NCBI GenBank assembly: GCA_011037195.1
Contig: JAAEAF010003335.1
Location: 1 to 64,000 of the forward strand
From: Triatoma infestans
Lineage: Eukaryota; Arthropoda; Insecta; Hemiptera; Reduviidae
Reading direction: 5' to 3'
DNA: 64,000 nucleotides
A model generated the notes under the pieces. It was not told the origin of the DNA and did no database searches. It saw nothing but the letters and a program-made list of their open reading frames with translations. Below are positions 24,160 through 36,286 of this stretch, one piece after another (position 1 is the first letter of the stretch; each line of letters begins with the position of its first letter). Position numbers and translations under genes: made by a program.

Positions 24160-26470
24160 TTAGTCTATTTTACCGAAGACTTTGTGAGAGGCAGGGTTCT
24201 TTGCACCGCGTTCAAGGATCAGTTGGTTTTGTTCTGTATTAAGGATTTTATTGTCGTCTTCTATAGATACTTGTTCGTTAGTACTGTCTTGTGAGTGAAT
24301 TGTTTGCGCACATAGGTTTTCATTATTATCGTTTTCGTTTCCGTATTCTCTAAGAAAATCGTCAAGTACTTCTTCGGCTAATTCGTTTAGAACGTTAACT
24401 GGGTGATTAGGTATTCTAGATAGTGTGTCGGCAACATTGTTAATTTTTCCCCGAACGTATTTAATTTCAAAGTCAAATTCTTCCAATAATCTAATTAACT
24501 TTGAGTTAGGTTCGTTAGTAGTATGGAGCCACTGCAAAGGGTTATGGTCAGTCTGGATGAGGAATTTTCGGCCATAGAGATAAGGGCGAAAATGTTTAAC
24601 CCCAAACTATTGCTAAAAGCTCTTTCTCTATAGTAGATAACTTTGTTTCATGTTTATTAAGTGCTCTAGAGGCATAGGAAATTGGAAGATCGTGTCCGTC
24701 AAATATCTGTGAAAGTACTGCTCCAATTGCAAAGTTCGATGCGTACGTAGTTAGTATAAATTGTTTAGAAAAATTCGGTAATGGGTTGGTCTGCAAGAGG
24801 AGTTTAAGTTTGTCAAAGGCTTCCTTATATTCTTTGTTATCTGGATCAATTTTCGTGTCCTTTTTTAGTGCAGATGTGAGAGGTTTGGTGATTTTTGCAA
24901 AGTCCTTTATCATTTTTCTATAATAGCCTGTTAATCCCAGGAACTGTTTAATTTGTTTGGTTGTCTTTGGGATTGGGTAATTTTTTATAGTTTCTAATTT
25001 TGAGGGGTTAGGTTGAATACCCTTATCTGAAATAATATGACCACTGCAATCAATATGACCCTTATATGAAATAAAACTTCGCGTTTGAAAAATTCCGTCT
25101 TGTCGAGCTGAATTTTTAAGTTGTATTCTTTTAGTTTCTTAAATACGGATTTCAAGTGTTTTAAATGTTCGTCTAAGTTGTCTGAAAAGATTATAATATC
25201 GTCCATGTACACCAGAACATTAGGTATTTTGGAGAAAATTAAATTCATTGCTCGTTGGAAAGTCGGAGATCCGTTTTTCAGTCCGAAAGGGAGACGAAGG
25301 AATTCGTAATGTCCAGTCTCTGTCGAAAAAGCTGTTTTAAGGACTGATTCTGGCTCTACCTGTATTTGATGGAAGCCAGAAGCTAGGTCAATGGCCGAGA
25401 AGTAGGTAGCCCTTCCAATCTTTCCAAAAAGATCTTCTATGTTCGGAAATGGATATTTATCCTCTATTGTTTTTTCATTTAATTTCCTATAGTCTATAAC
25501 AACTCGAATTTTTCGTTTTCCTGAGACGTCGGGTTTTTTTGGGACAACCCAAATGGGGGAATTGTAAGGTGAGTTGGAGTGTTGTATAATTTTGTTCTGT
25601 AGTAATTTATCGATTTCAATTTGAACGTCTGTCCGAAATATTTGAGGATACCTGTAATTTTTAGTATAGACTGGAATTTCGTAGTATTGATCTTATGTTT
25701 CAATAAATTTGTGCTGGTTAATTGGTCATTCTCTCAAAGTATAATTTCTGGAAATTCTTTTATTAGGTTAATAATTTTAAATTTTCCGTCTTCGTTCATG
25801 TGGTCAGTACGGAGTAGTTGCGGAATTTGGTCAATTATTTCTTTATGAATTTCGGGACAATTGGTCACTAATTGATTTGGTTCAAAAATTGTTTCTAATT
25901 CCTCTACTTCCATCGGCTCTGGACATATGGTCATGAGCTCGTTGGAATACACTAAACATTTACATTCGTTATTGTCTACATTTACTACTCTTTCTTCGAT
26001 GTTGTATTTATTAGTTTTGACGGCTTTAATTAATCCACTTTTAAGGTTGGGCATTGGCCTAACCGACACTGTGACAACATTAAAACCGGGCTTTAATTTA
26101 ACTTCTTTATTATCGACTAAAAATAATAATTCACGTGAACCATTTTCGTACTCTAATATATTTTTCTCAAAATTTACATTTGCTTTAATTTAACTCAAAG
26201 TTTCGTGTCCGAGTAATATATCATATTTTGGCGAGAACTTAAATAGATACATTTTTATTTTGTTAGTTTGGGATAAAACATTTTCAGGATTGAATAAAAT
26301 ATATTCTGACCCTTTACTCATTCCTGTGGATGTCTTGACTATAACATCTTCTTTATATCTTGGGCAGTCTCAGGAACAATGGAGGGGTTTATATAGTTTT
26401 TCAAGGATCCGGTGTCAACTAACCATTTCCTTCTTTCGAAATCTAAAAAGTAGGGCAGCGATTTATTAAT
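24160..26470 (-). pseudogene. gypsy-2 protease, reverse transcriptase and RNase H
   Basis: Reading on the minus strand: protease motif LVDTGS near 26420; RT segments [25 protein letters not shown] and the catalytic YMDD at about 25200; RNase H at 24913-24596 and 24537-24160. The RNase H block reads [16 protein letters not shown] where the family has Asp before Ala, so a catalytic residue is lost (GAC to TAC). Several frameshifts and stops occur, so it is not functional. Confidence 0.8.
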
Positions 26471-26902
26471 TATGCTTAAGTCAAACTGTCTGGAGGGTCT
26501 CTGGAAAATGTGGGGCTTGTTTCTAAAAAATGATCTGTAAGCTTGTTTAGGGTTTCAGTTAGTGAGTATTTCTGTTTGCATGCTGCTAATTTGTTTATGT
26601 ATGGTGTTATCCGAGTTTTTCTTCTACATGAGTAAACTCATATAGGGATATATAATTTTTGAAATTATGAGATGATTTGTTCTACTCGTGCGCATTGTAA
26701 CTGTATTTTGACCCAGTGAAGGGAAGTGATATCTTGAAAAAGAGGGTTGTTATGGTAGTTGTGGTTGTGATTGCTGTTGAAAATTTCTGCGAAATGGAAA
26801 ATTTGGAACTGTTTGTTGGAATGGGGGTCTATATGGATTTTTGTGATTTTGTATAGCCGGTGGTGGTTTATGATGTGGGATTTTATAAGGTTGTGTTTAC
26901 AT

Positions 26903-27669
26903 TTATGTGTCTATTCGGTTTATTGTTTCCATTGTGGCACTGTATTTTAGTTGTTGCAGAACTATACTGCAATCGTTGATGAGTCTGTTTCTAGCATCGT
27001 CCAAGTCTTTTATCTGTAACAGTTGTAAATGTGCACCAAGTGTGGGATGAACCCCATGGACTAATGATCTCACTAGTGTGGCATTTAGTTGTTCGATTAA
27101 ATTATTAAGTAGGTCGCCTGTTATATCGTCCAATTTGTACCTAGCTATTACTGTTGTTCGTTTTTTGTCCTGTCTATTCACAAATTCTATAGGATGTTCT
27201 TTTGAGTAGGCCTTCATTAAGGCTAGTTCTGCTATCAAGTCCGGTATAGTTCTCTTGTATGCAAAATTTTTCTTTAATGCATGAGTTAGTTCTAGTATGT
27301 TTGACAATTATTATTGAAGGCAACTGCTTCATTAGGACCTTCTAGGTGGGACATGGCTGCCTTGAGGAGCAGCCAATGGTTCCCTTCTCTTTCTGAAATA
27401 CTTTCACCACAAAAATCTATATAAAGTTCCTCACATGTAGACACAAAATGGTGTAATTTATATGAGGTTCCATCATATCTGGGGATGTATTTTAAAATTT
27501 CATGTGGTAGTAGTTTAGAAATGTTGAGAGCCATGTTAGGGTTATCAAGGGGGTTAAGTCTGGGGGGTTTGATAAGAGTACAGGAATTAGGTATAACGAA
27601 ATTACTCACAGTATGATGTGTTTGTGGTAACTCCGGGTCCTTCTCTTCCGAAGATGAGGTTGAGTACAT
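26903..27669 (-). pseudogene. gypsy-2 gag region
   Basis: Two overlapping minus-strand ORFs (27669-27292 and 27307-26903) carry a Gag-like capsid region. They start MYSTSSSEEKDPELP and later show TIPDLIAELALMKAY and LVHGVHPTLGAHLQLL. A frameshift near 27300 splits them. No CCHC knuckle is recognised. Position just after the 5' LTR and primer site supports the call. Confidence 0.65.
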
Positions 27670-27875
27670 TCTCTGCTGTCGGTATGCCTGCTGTTGTTAG
27701 GGCTGTCTGCTTGCCAACTTGCTGCTTTAGCTGTTTTCTTCTTCAAGAATTAGTTGTGAAACAGCGGATAAGGAGTCAGCAGTCGAGTTCTCTTGTGCGG
27801 GAAGATATCACGCAAAAATATTGAGCGATGTAAGTCAAATGGACGTACTTTCAAATGCTTTTGAAAACTTGCGCT

Positions 27876-27894
27876 GTCCCTGTTCACGGGCGCC
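27876..27894 (-). other. gypsy-2 primer-binding site (tRNA-Lys-like)
   Basis: Directly inside the 5' LTR the minus strand reads GGCGCCCG-TG-AACAGGGAC. This matches the complement of the tRNA-Lys(UUU) 3' end except for an inserted TG. It is consistent with a Lys primer and later mutation. Confidence 0.6.
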
Positions 27895-28079
27895 AGTTAT
27901 AGTATTTGAAAACACAAATCAATTTTTAAAAAATTAATTTTATTTGAAATCACAGATACACAGTATGGCAGCTCAGAAAGTAGTAAAAAGACAACAATAA
28001 TGAAAGTTGGGAGTATTTATGCAATTATTATGTTGTGTCAGCAATGTATCAAATGCTCGTGGGAACTGCTGCCGTAACT
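27895..28079 (-). repeat. gypsy-2 5' LTR
   Basis: 185-bp LTR. The primer-binding site adjoins its inner edge. Confidence 0.9.
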
Positions 28080-28082
28080 ATT

Positions 28083-31000
28083 GACAACCTAGCATGTACA
28101 AAGAGTATAGAATAACATTCCATCTTACACTGGTACCCAGAAGCTTGGTAACAAATTGAACTGTTTAAAAAAAGTTAAAAGGAGAATCTTAAATGAAGGG
28201 ATTCCTGCAAAAATAGATAACACATTCAAACCCCAAGAGAAAAACCTTCATCACGTCATTATCATGTATGGAAAGAGTATCTATTATTCAATAATGGTCT
28301 AAATAAGGACTATATAAAAGAAAAATTAAGGAGCTTAAGCTATTTTGTTTCAATTTCATAAGAGTGAGTAAAATAATAAAGATTAATAATAAAGAAAGGC
28401 ACAATTTGATCGACAGATTGTTTCTTTTTCTGGGCATCTCAAAACAAGGTACTTTTTAAGAAAACTTAATTTCGAAGATAATCAATCATAAAATTTTCTT
28501 TATATAGCTGCAAACATCTGTCGTGAAACACTCACACGACTTACTCCTTTTACTACAATTATATATAAAATGACCAATGTTGTTTAAACTCAAATTTTAC
28601 ATATTTGTCCTAACATGGTGGGGGATAAGTACTGCCCTGCACTAATCTTGGCAAGTAGAGAAGTGATGATTATATTATGACTCAGTAGCGCGCTCTAGAA
28701 CACATTGAACCAACTAACTACATGTAACATTTGAAATTAACACCATAAAAAGTATTACACAACTATACAAAGTATTTCCTTGGGGAAAAATGTTTCAGTT
28801 AAAAGTGATACGTTTTTAGGTGTGAAGTTAGCATACCCAGTTTAAAGGAAATTGTTTTATAACCATTATCGGGAAAACTCCAAAATACTCAAAAACCTAT
28901 TCTATAATGTTGCACTTCAAAATTTGGAATTCTATCAATGCTTCGAATGTATAAAATATTACCTAGGTGGTAAAACTATATATTATTCTGAAGATGTACT
29001 TTACAGAAAAGCATAACTATACTTTTCTCCCAGAACCCCCGAAAAATCAATTTTCCCCGGAAAATATTTCAAATAGAAGTGATTGGTATTTATGTGTGTC
29101 GAGGAAACCACGAAAAATTGAAAAATCCATTGAGTAAAGTCGCAATTTTGGTTGGTGGATTTTGCTTGAAATTTTCATGTCTGATGCGGTGGTTAGTACC
29201 TATCAAGTTTGAGCTGTCTGCAACTTTTTATTTTTTTGTGATATTCATTCTTTTAAAACACCCACATATATAGACCATTCGCTGAAACTATTGTTTTCGT
29301 ATACAGGGACATGTAATTCCGGTGAAAACTCAATTTCGAAATTCTGGCACGATCGCATTACTTCCTCTTACTAGGAGTAAAAGGAAGTAAACATGTTTTT
29401 CCGACAAGTTTGTGTTTTACTTTCTCCGAAAATGTTTTACTTTCTCTTACAGCTGGGAAATATCCCACCATCACAGCCTGTTTTCTTCGATTAAATAAAT
29501 AATTAAAAACTTTACACATAATCAAAAAAATTATCACAATGTTTAATTGGTGAACAGTAAACTGTTTTATCAAAAAGTTCTATAGCTGCCAATTCACATA
29601 TTGATTCAATTGATAATAAATTATTTGAGTGAATACCTTGAAGTCATAGCGTGACTTGATGAATATACCTTCATGTTGGGCTCTGGCCCTACAAAGTTAT
29701 AGTCACCAGGGGCACACACATTCAGTTGTTCTTTATGTTTCAAGCAATGATTCTGTCGATCCATACATTTTGTCCAATATCCTAATGTCGACATCTTCTT
29801 GTTCGCTATCTCTTTCAGAAAAAAACATGTTTCTAATAATAACAAAACTTTATTTAAAAGGCACACATAAAAAGAAATATTAAAAGCAGAAATATCCAAG
29901 CATCCAAAAATCAAATGATTACTATATAAGAGTGAGGAGCAATGAAAATGTGAAGTAAAAAATTAATATTGAAAATGTAGATGGGTCCGCAATGCTGGAT
30001 AACTTCCGTCGTAGCACGCATATTTATGATGTTCCGGACTGGATTCGGATTTTCAATCATCATCTGAGTAAAGCAATCGAGTTCGCGTAGAGAGCTGACT
30101 TCAATTTTATGCTTCTGTTACGGTTGATTCAACAAAACCCGTCAAAAGTGTCTTCAAGCTTAATATGGGTGCCTGACCGGCTATTGACTCTCATTCAAAC
30201 GCCATTCGAACAACCAACAACGTTCAGCGACCATCGTATCCAGTAAAAGCTCAATATCAAGACGCACACGATTTTCTCTTACTGCAATGTACATATTTAT
30301 AATTAATAACTTATTCTCCAACTTATAATTTTTACTAGGTTCAAACTGGATTTTTCAATTTAGTGACAAGAAGTGGCACAAACAGGAAGTTTTAGTTTCT
30401 ATTACAATTTTTTTATTTCCCCCAAAAATCTTGAAAACGGTGCGGCGTAGCTAAATTGTGCTACCTGCCAAGATCTTTAAAATGATGTTTAAACACGAAG
30501 GACTGTTAGTTCATAATCCAAATCATTTTATACAATTTAAACATTTATGGTAACTATGGTAACAGTTCCATGCCTTGCATTTGATGTTAGAAATAAATAA
30601 AATTATCAGTTGGGTGATTTATTTTCAGAGGGAGAATACAATAAGTAAATAATACTTCCTTTCACAGCAGTGAACAAAATTATTTTGAAATGATCTATTT
30701 TACTTAGGTACTATTGTAATCTATTAATTGATAATCTATTAATTTTACTTTACACACAAATTTATTGTTATAACATAAAGTTCAACATTAAAATTAATAA
30801 ATATCATTAATTCAAATAATATTTATGAAACAAATTTATTATATCATGCTCGTTATTTCAAATAATTTTGTTGAAATATATTTTTTCACTTAATTATTTG
30901 AAATAATTTATGCCCATCCTATGGAGTTTAAGAGCTTTTACTACCAGTGTGACAAGTTAAAGAGAGTCCGACGCCCGGTTAAAATGAGGACCTGACGGCC

Positions 31001-31800
31001 TACTGACTCTCATCAAACGCCATTCAAATAATTGTAACACCGTTTCTCTGCCAGTTAATCTGCCACTTTCTCCTCAAGTTTATACGTTTAATATCCTCTT
31101 CGCTAAATTATACAATGTAAATTCCTTGCAGTACTTAATATTCTCCTATAATATAAACAGTGATCAGTAAGTCTGACTATATCTCAATTTATTATCTTCC
31201 GTTTAAACCCATTAACATCCACTAAAATATGTAAATTACACTGGAAAAATGCGTTTTGAGATGCCCTGAGTATATGGTCAACATAACTCAAAAAGGGAAA
31301 AATTGCAGAAAGTTCAAACAAAAATGTGAACATATTTTTCAAGTTTTTCAATTTTCTCGAAAACCACTCCTACGATTTTCTTTAAACTTGGTATATTCAT
31401 CACACATATGAAGCGCAATAACTTTTTTTATTGAAACATTTTTCCAGGGAAGCTCATTTAAGAGGAGTTATGGAGGGGAGTTATATTATCCTTTAAAGTG
31501 TTATTTATTTTATCTACTGATATCATCTCTATAATATTAATAACAATGAAACGTAATGCCAAAATTCCGAGTTTGAAAAAAATCGTTTGGCCAGAAGTGA
31601 GTCTTCACTGAATAGTTTTCAGTTCTGTGTGAATTTTCAATAAGAAACCAAATGAATTGGTTTACAAACTTTACAAACTGAACGCTATCACTTTAGTTAG
31701 AAACTTTTTCCGAATCAGAAAAATCGAATTTAGGGAGGTTCTCTAAGACTGAATGCCCCTAAGAAAATGGTTTGAAGAAAGTTTGTTAATTAAAACTAAG
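28083..31800. other. Repeat-rich, gene-free interval
   Basis: Contains several diverged copies of the dispersed AT-rich family, repeat-end motifs (28523-28547 and 29350-29395), and the first copy of a three-copy repeat at 30463-30916. No gene is supported. Confidence 0.45.
30463..30916 (+). repeat. Three-copy repeat RB, copy 1
   Basis: About 450 bp beginning 'gatctttaaaatgatg' and ending near 'ttcacttaattatttgaaataatt'. It is closely matched at 37307-37706 and 40578-41000. It is followed at 30950-31100 by a segment weakly matching 41400-41570. Copies 2 and 3 follow LINE C-terminal fragments, so RB may be part of an old composite duplication unit. Confidence 0.75.
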
Positions 31801-31807
31801 TACATGG

Positions 31808-32072
31808 CAGTAAGAGAAAGGGGTGTCAGTATTACACACTAGATTTTTACTTTCTTTTACTCCTCGTAAGAAAAGCCATTACGAATATATGTTTCTCCTC
31901 AGAACGAAAAATCTGTTTTTAGTGAATGGGTTTACGCGGAATGTGTGTGAACAAAATAAATCCCAATTGGGTTTGTTTTGGGCAATTACCCAAAACAAAA
32001 ACCAAAATCTAATAATTAATAAAAAGAAAAGAAAAAATCTGGTGTGAAACACTCACACAACTTTCTCTTACT
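31808..32072. mobile_element. Small inverted-repeat element (candidate MITE/fold-back)
   Basis: The left end AGTAAGAGAAAGG...ACACACTAGATTTTT and the right end (complement AGTAAGAGAAAGTTG...CACACCAGATTTTT) form about 40-bp imperfect terminal inverted repeats around a 180-bp core. Each end contains a small GTGTGA/TCACAC hairpin. The same end is found singly at 2386, 28523, 35386 and 49829. Confidence 0.45.
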
Positions 32073-33414
32073 CCAGTTTTCAAAATTGAAATGAACAATT
32101 TTTATAGTTAGTGTACCACATTTAATGGAATTCGTCGAAAACTGAAAAACTATTCAATAAAAGCACACTTCCGGTTCACTAATTTTCTTGGAGCTCAGAA
32201 TTTGGCTATCTACTTATTTCTAATTAATTTTCTTTGGATGATAGAATTGTATAATTAACTATGATAGTACTTAGAGTAAAAACATAACCTCACCCCTCCC
32301 CTAAAAGTGCCCTTAAATGAATTTTTTAAAATAAAAGTTGTAGATCTTTGTATGTGTAGTTTATATATGAAGTTTCAAGAAAATCGTCGGTGCCATTTTT
32401 GAGAAAATTGCGAAAAAGTGAAAAAAAAATCATTTAGTAAAGTGGTAAAGTAAACGCACTTCCGGTTATCCGAATTTTTTGAAACTCGGAATTTCAATAA
32501 CATATTCAATTCTAAATAACATTATTTAGATGACAGAACTGTCTAATAAACTGAAATAGCACTTTAGATGAAAACCCTCCCCCACCCCTCCTCCATAACT
32601 GCCCTTAAATGAATTTTCCAGAGAAATGTTTCAAATAAAAGTTTGATATCGAAAACTCGATATCGAAAATTTGACACGATTAAAATACTTCCTCTTACTA
32701 GGAGTAAGAGAAAGTAAAAAATCATGTGTCGCTCAAATTTACTATTCAGTTCAGATACTACTATGGAATCTGGCGCAAAAATCTATCATACCGGAAGTAC
32801 AGTTTATCTATTAAACGGCTTCAAAAATTTACCTTACTTGCTGTATACTATCTGCCTACCTAACACTTTTATTTGAAACATTTTCCTGGGAAAATTTATA
32901 TTTCAATTCTGGGGGGGGGGGGTTCTAGGAGGACAACAACGTTGAGATTTCCTCTAAAAGTACCACATCATTGCAATATATAGTTCTGCAATCTATATAA
33001 TAAACATTACAAACATTTCTAGAATTCCAAATTCGGAGAAAACCGGTTAACCGGAAGAGCGATTTTACGGAATAGGCTTTTGAGTGTTTTAGTCGAAAAG
33101 GACAAGTATTTCCTTTATGTATGATATGCTAACTGGACAAACATAAAAGTATCTAACTGGACAAACATAAAAGTATCACTTTTATTTGAAGCATTTTTCC
33201 AATAAAGTTGATTTTGTTTAGTTGTGCAAAATTGAGGCGTTAAATTTCAAATGTAATACGCTGTGAGCTCAATTTTTTTTGGAGCGTTTTGCTGAACTAT
33301 AACATAAAAACGTCTCTACCTGCCAAGGTTGGTAAGTAAGGAATTGACAACCCACCGAACATTGAAAATGTGCACATTTTATATTATAATTGTATGAGAA
33401 AGTTGCCAGTTTCT
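32073..33414. repeat. Tandem-like stretch of diverged dispersed repeats
   Basis: At least three consecutive, diverged versions of the dispersed AT-rich family. They are recognisable by 'acttccggtt', 'ttgaaactcggaatt', 'tttcaaataaaagt', and the phrase 'ggaagagcgattttacggaataggtttttgagt' in split form. A duplicated 21-bp word ('ctggacaaacataaaagtat') is at about 33131-33176. No gene is seen. Confidence 0.45.
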
Positions 33415-33458
33415 CTTACCAGATTTTTTTATATAAATTCAAATTAAATAAGAACAAA

Positions 33459-33480
33459 ATATATATATATATATATATAT
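33459..33480. repeat. (AT)n microsatellite in leader of gene copy 1
   Basis: An 'atatat' run of 22 bp inside a broader AT-only tract (33440-33620) upstream of the first unknown-gene copy. Confidence 0.9.
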
Positions 33481-33816
33481 GACATGGATTAGATATGTAA
33501 CATTTAAATATATATAATAATAAATATATATATTAATTAATATTATTTAATGTATGTATTAATAATATATATATGTATTAAATATAATATATATATTTAC
33601 AAATTAAACATGTACATATATATAATATATATTGACACAGCTGATTAGCGGTTATTAATAAAAAAAATGAAGCGATATATAATAATTAAATTATAAAAAA
33701 ACAGTACATTATTAACAGCAAAATTAGAATTTGTAAATAATTTATTTAAATATAATATTAACACATAGAATATGTGAATACCCAAAACAAAAACTTAATA
33801 ATTAAAAAGAAAACAA

Positions 33817-36286
33817 ATGTCTCAGTTGGAATCTAAAGATGTTGAGAAGAGTTCTGCCGACGATCGTCAGTCTGGGGCATCGTCGAGCACTTCAGACGGC
33901 AGACAAATACCCGCCGATTTACCATATGGAGAGATTTTACGTCGTGTCAGCTCTATGTCAGTTTATCTACCTAAACCAAAGAAAACTGCACGAACAATAA
34001 AACCGCCTATAAAACCCATAGAAACACTTAAAAGTGAAAATACAATTGAAAAAGGTACGAAGATATTATTGCAAAAAGTTGATACTCTGGTAAGTGTTAT
34101 GGAAAGAATGAGTGTCGGTCCAATTAGCGTCGATAATTATCGTTATGAAGCAATAAATAAAGAACTGCAGGAATTAGATAAAATGGTGACTAAAAAAGAA
34201 TTGAGCTTAGAACCATTAAGCAATTTCTATTTGAAAAATGTCAACAAAAAATTACGAGCTGTTGAGTTGGAAATAAGAGATATTTATGTAAGTAAACACT
34301 ATTGACTGTTTTTTAAAATATCTGCAGATATGAGCTTTTATATATTTACTTTCTCTTGCTGCCAATTAAGAGAAAGTATTGAGATCCTGCCAAATTTTGG
34401 AAATTTAATTTACAGCGGAAATACATATTTTGAGGAAGATAAAAAATTTTCAGCGAATGTATGTGAACAGAGTTTCTCAAAAACGAACGGTAAAAATGTA
34501 TTATGGCGATGGTCTCTTCAGTGCACATAGGGGAAACTGCCTATTAATGTTTACTTAATTTCAGTATTTTACGAACCTTCAATAATTTCTTTTACGCGGA
34601 GCTCCGCTCGCCATACCCTTTAACGCTTAGCTAGTCATACTCGAAAATAAGAGGATCACTATTCCATTTCGGGCGCTTCACGAACTTCAAATTTGATATA
34701 CACTCAGATACCACCACTGCATTCTGACACGAAGGTTCAAGTGAAAATATACCAAACACACGAATGCGGAACTGGATTTTACTGATTTATTTTTTAATTT
34801 TTATAGTTTCTATTCTAAATCTACCCGTAAATAAAATCCTTTCACTTTCATTTGAAACTGTATCGGGGAAAATTAAAATTTGTAGGTGGGTTCTGTGGGC
34901 TAAGTAACGTTAAGTTCCCTCTAATTTACCTGTTCAATATAATGTAGATGGTTTTACACCTGTATAATATTAAGGTATATTAAAAACATAGAATTTCCTA
35001 AATTAAAGAAATCGGTTGATTTTGCGTTTGATAAGTACTTAATAGAATTCGGTTAACCCGTATTATAGACTAGGTTTTTGTGTTGTTTGGAAATTTCTGT
35101 AAAACGACTATATCGATATCCTTTAGACTGTGGTGATAACTACACAGATATGAACCTATAACTTTTATTTAAATAATTTTTTACGAAAATACTGATTTTT
35201 TAGGGGCATTAGAGGTTTGTCTGTTAGTTTTATTAAATTTGTATTCTTTGTACAAATTTGGATTCTTGGTTTTGACATAGAGCGCTCGGGTATACAAGTA
35301 AAATCACAACTGCCGGTCCTAAAGTTTGTAACTTGCAACTTTAAAAATTTCTTGGTTAATTATATTAATTAGAAGAGGAGGAAGACGTGTGAATGATTCA
35401 CACCAGATTTTTTCCGTACTCAGGGTCAACAAAATATGTATTTCCGATTAAAAGTTAATTTCGAAAATTGCACACGTTCGAAATAGTTCCACTTAACACT
35501 AAGAGAATAAAAAAATAATTAGAAGAGCGTTCCAACAAAACTTTAATTCAAATAAACAGAAATAGAAATCACAGATCCCGCATGGATGCAGTGATTAAAC
35601 ATCACAAATCAGTATTGGTAAAAAACCATTAAACGCTTGTTGGAACTAACCCTTTATGTATATAATATTGTTAAGAAAAATGAAATGTTTTGCAAATAAT
35701 TAATTGAAGATAATTGGTTAAATACAATTACTATGAATATTGTTATAAGAAAAAAATCGATTGTATTTTATATTAGAATTTCTTGTTCAAGATGTCTTGG
35801 ATTGAATACTATTTTACCATACTGCAAGAGGTATTTCAACAATGTTTGACTTTATATAAACAAGTGACGATGTTAAAGAAAAAGAAGAAAAAGGACAAAG
35901 TATTTCTATACCATATTACAGAATTTTCATCATATGCGGCTGCTCAAACAACATCATTATATAAACTGAAAAACACACCGTATGAGCCACTGCCTGAAGT
36001 TACCACGACAGACGAGATTTATGAAAGAATTTCACGTTTGGAAACAATGGCGGACACACCATTGCCAATTAGTTTTGGCAATGTACCAAGGGCATCGGTG
36101 GGTGTTTGCGAGAAGAAGAAAAAGAAGCCTTCGAAGAAGGATAAAAAAGAAAAAAAAAAAATGGGGTCAAGTGAAGAATCTAAAGGAATATCAAACGATA
36201 AGCCACAAGTTAAATTTCAAGAACCTGAGGCAAGTGAACAGAAGAAGACTAATAATCTTCTTCTTCTTATGCACTGCAGGGATTAG
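33817..36286 (+). CDS. Unrecognised Lys-rich coiled-coil-like protein, copy 1
   Basis: Two exons inferred: 33817-34287 (157 codons, start MSQLESKDVEKSSADD) and 35792-36286 (start of exon MSWIEYYFTILQEVF), joined in phase 0 by GTAAGT and TTGTTCAAG. The joined protein is 321 residues. Visible parts: a Ser-rich N-terminus, a charged helical middle (IEKGTKILLQKVDTLVSVME; YRYEAINKELQELDKM) and a Lys-rich segment (KKKKPSKKDKKEKKK). No signal peptide, membrane segment or known domain is seen. A paralogue at 47581 keeps both ORFs and both splice sites, so this is more than a chance ORF. The last residues (NLLLLMHCRD then TAG) come from the antisense 3' end of a LINE inserted at about 36257, so the present C-terminus is acquired. 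Function is unknown. Confidence 0.6.

Larger units (their letters stand above)
22427..28079 (-). mobile_element. Ty3/gypsy LTR retrotransposon, decayed (gypsy-2)
   Basis: A 5.65-kb element in minus orientation bounded by 185-bp LTRs that differ at about five positions. It begins and ends with AGTTA...TAACT-type termini and is flanked by a short ATT repeat on both sides (22424-22426, 28080-28082). Gag, protease, RT, RNase H and integrase follow in canonical Ty3/gypsy order, but the reading frame is broken many times. No envelope-like ORF is seen between integrase and the 3' LTR. The pol type resembles the 17.6/297/gypsy group. Confidence 0.88.
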
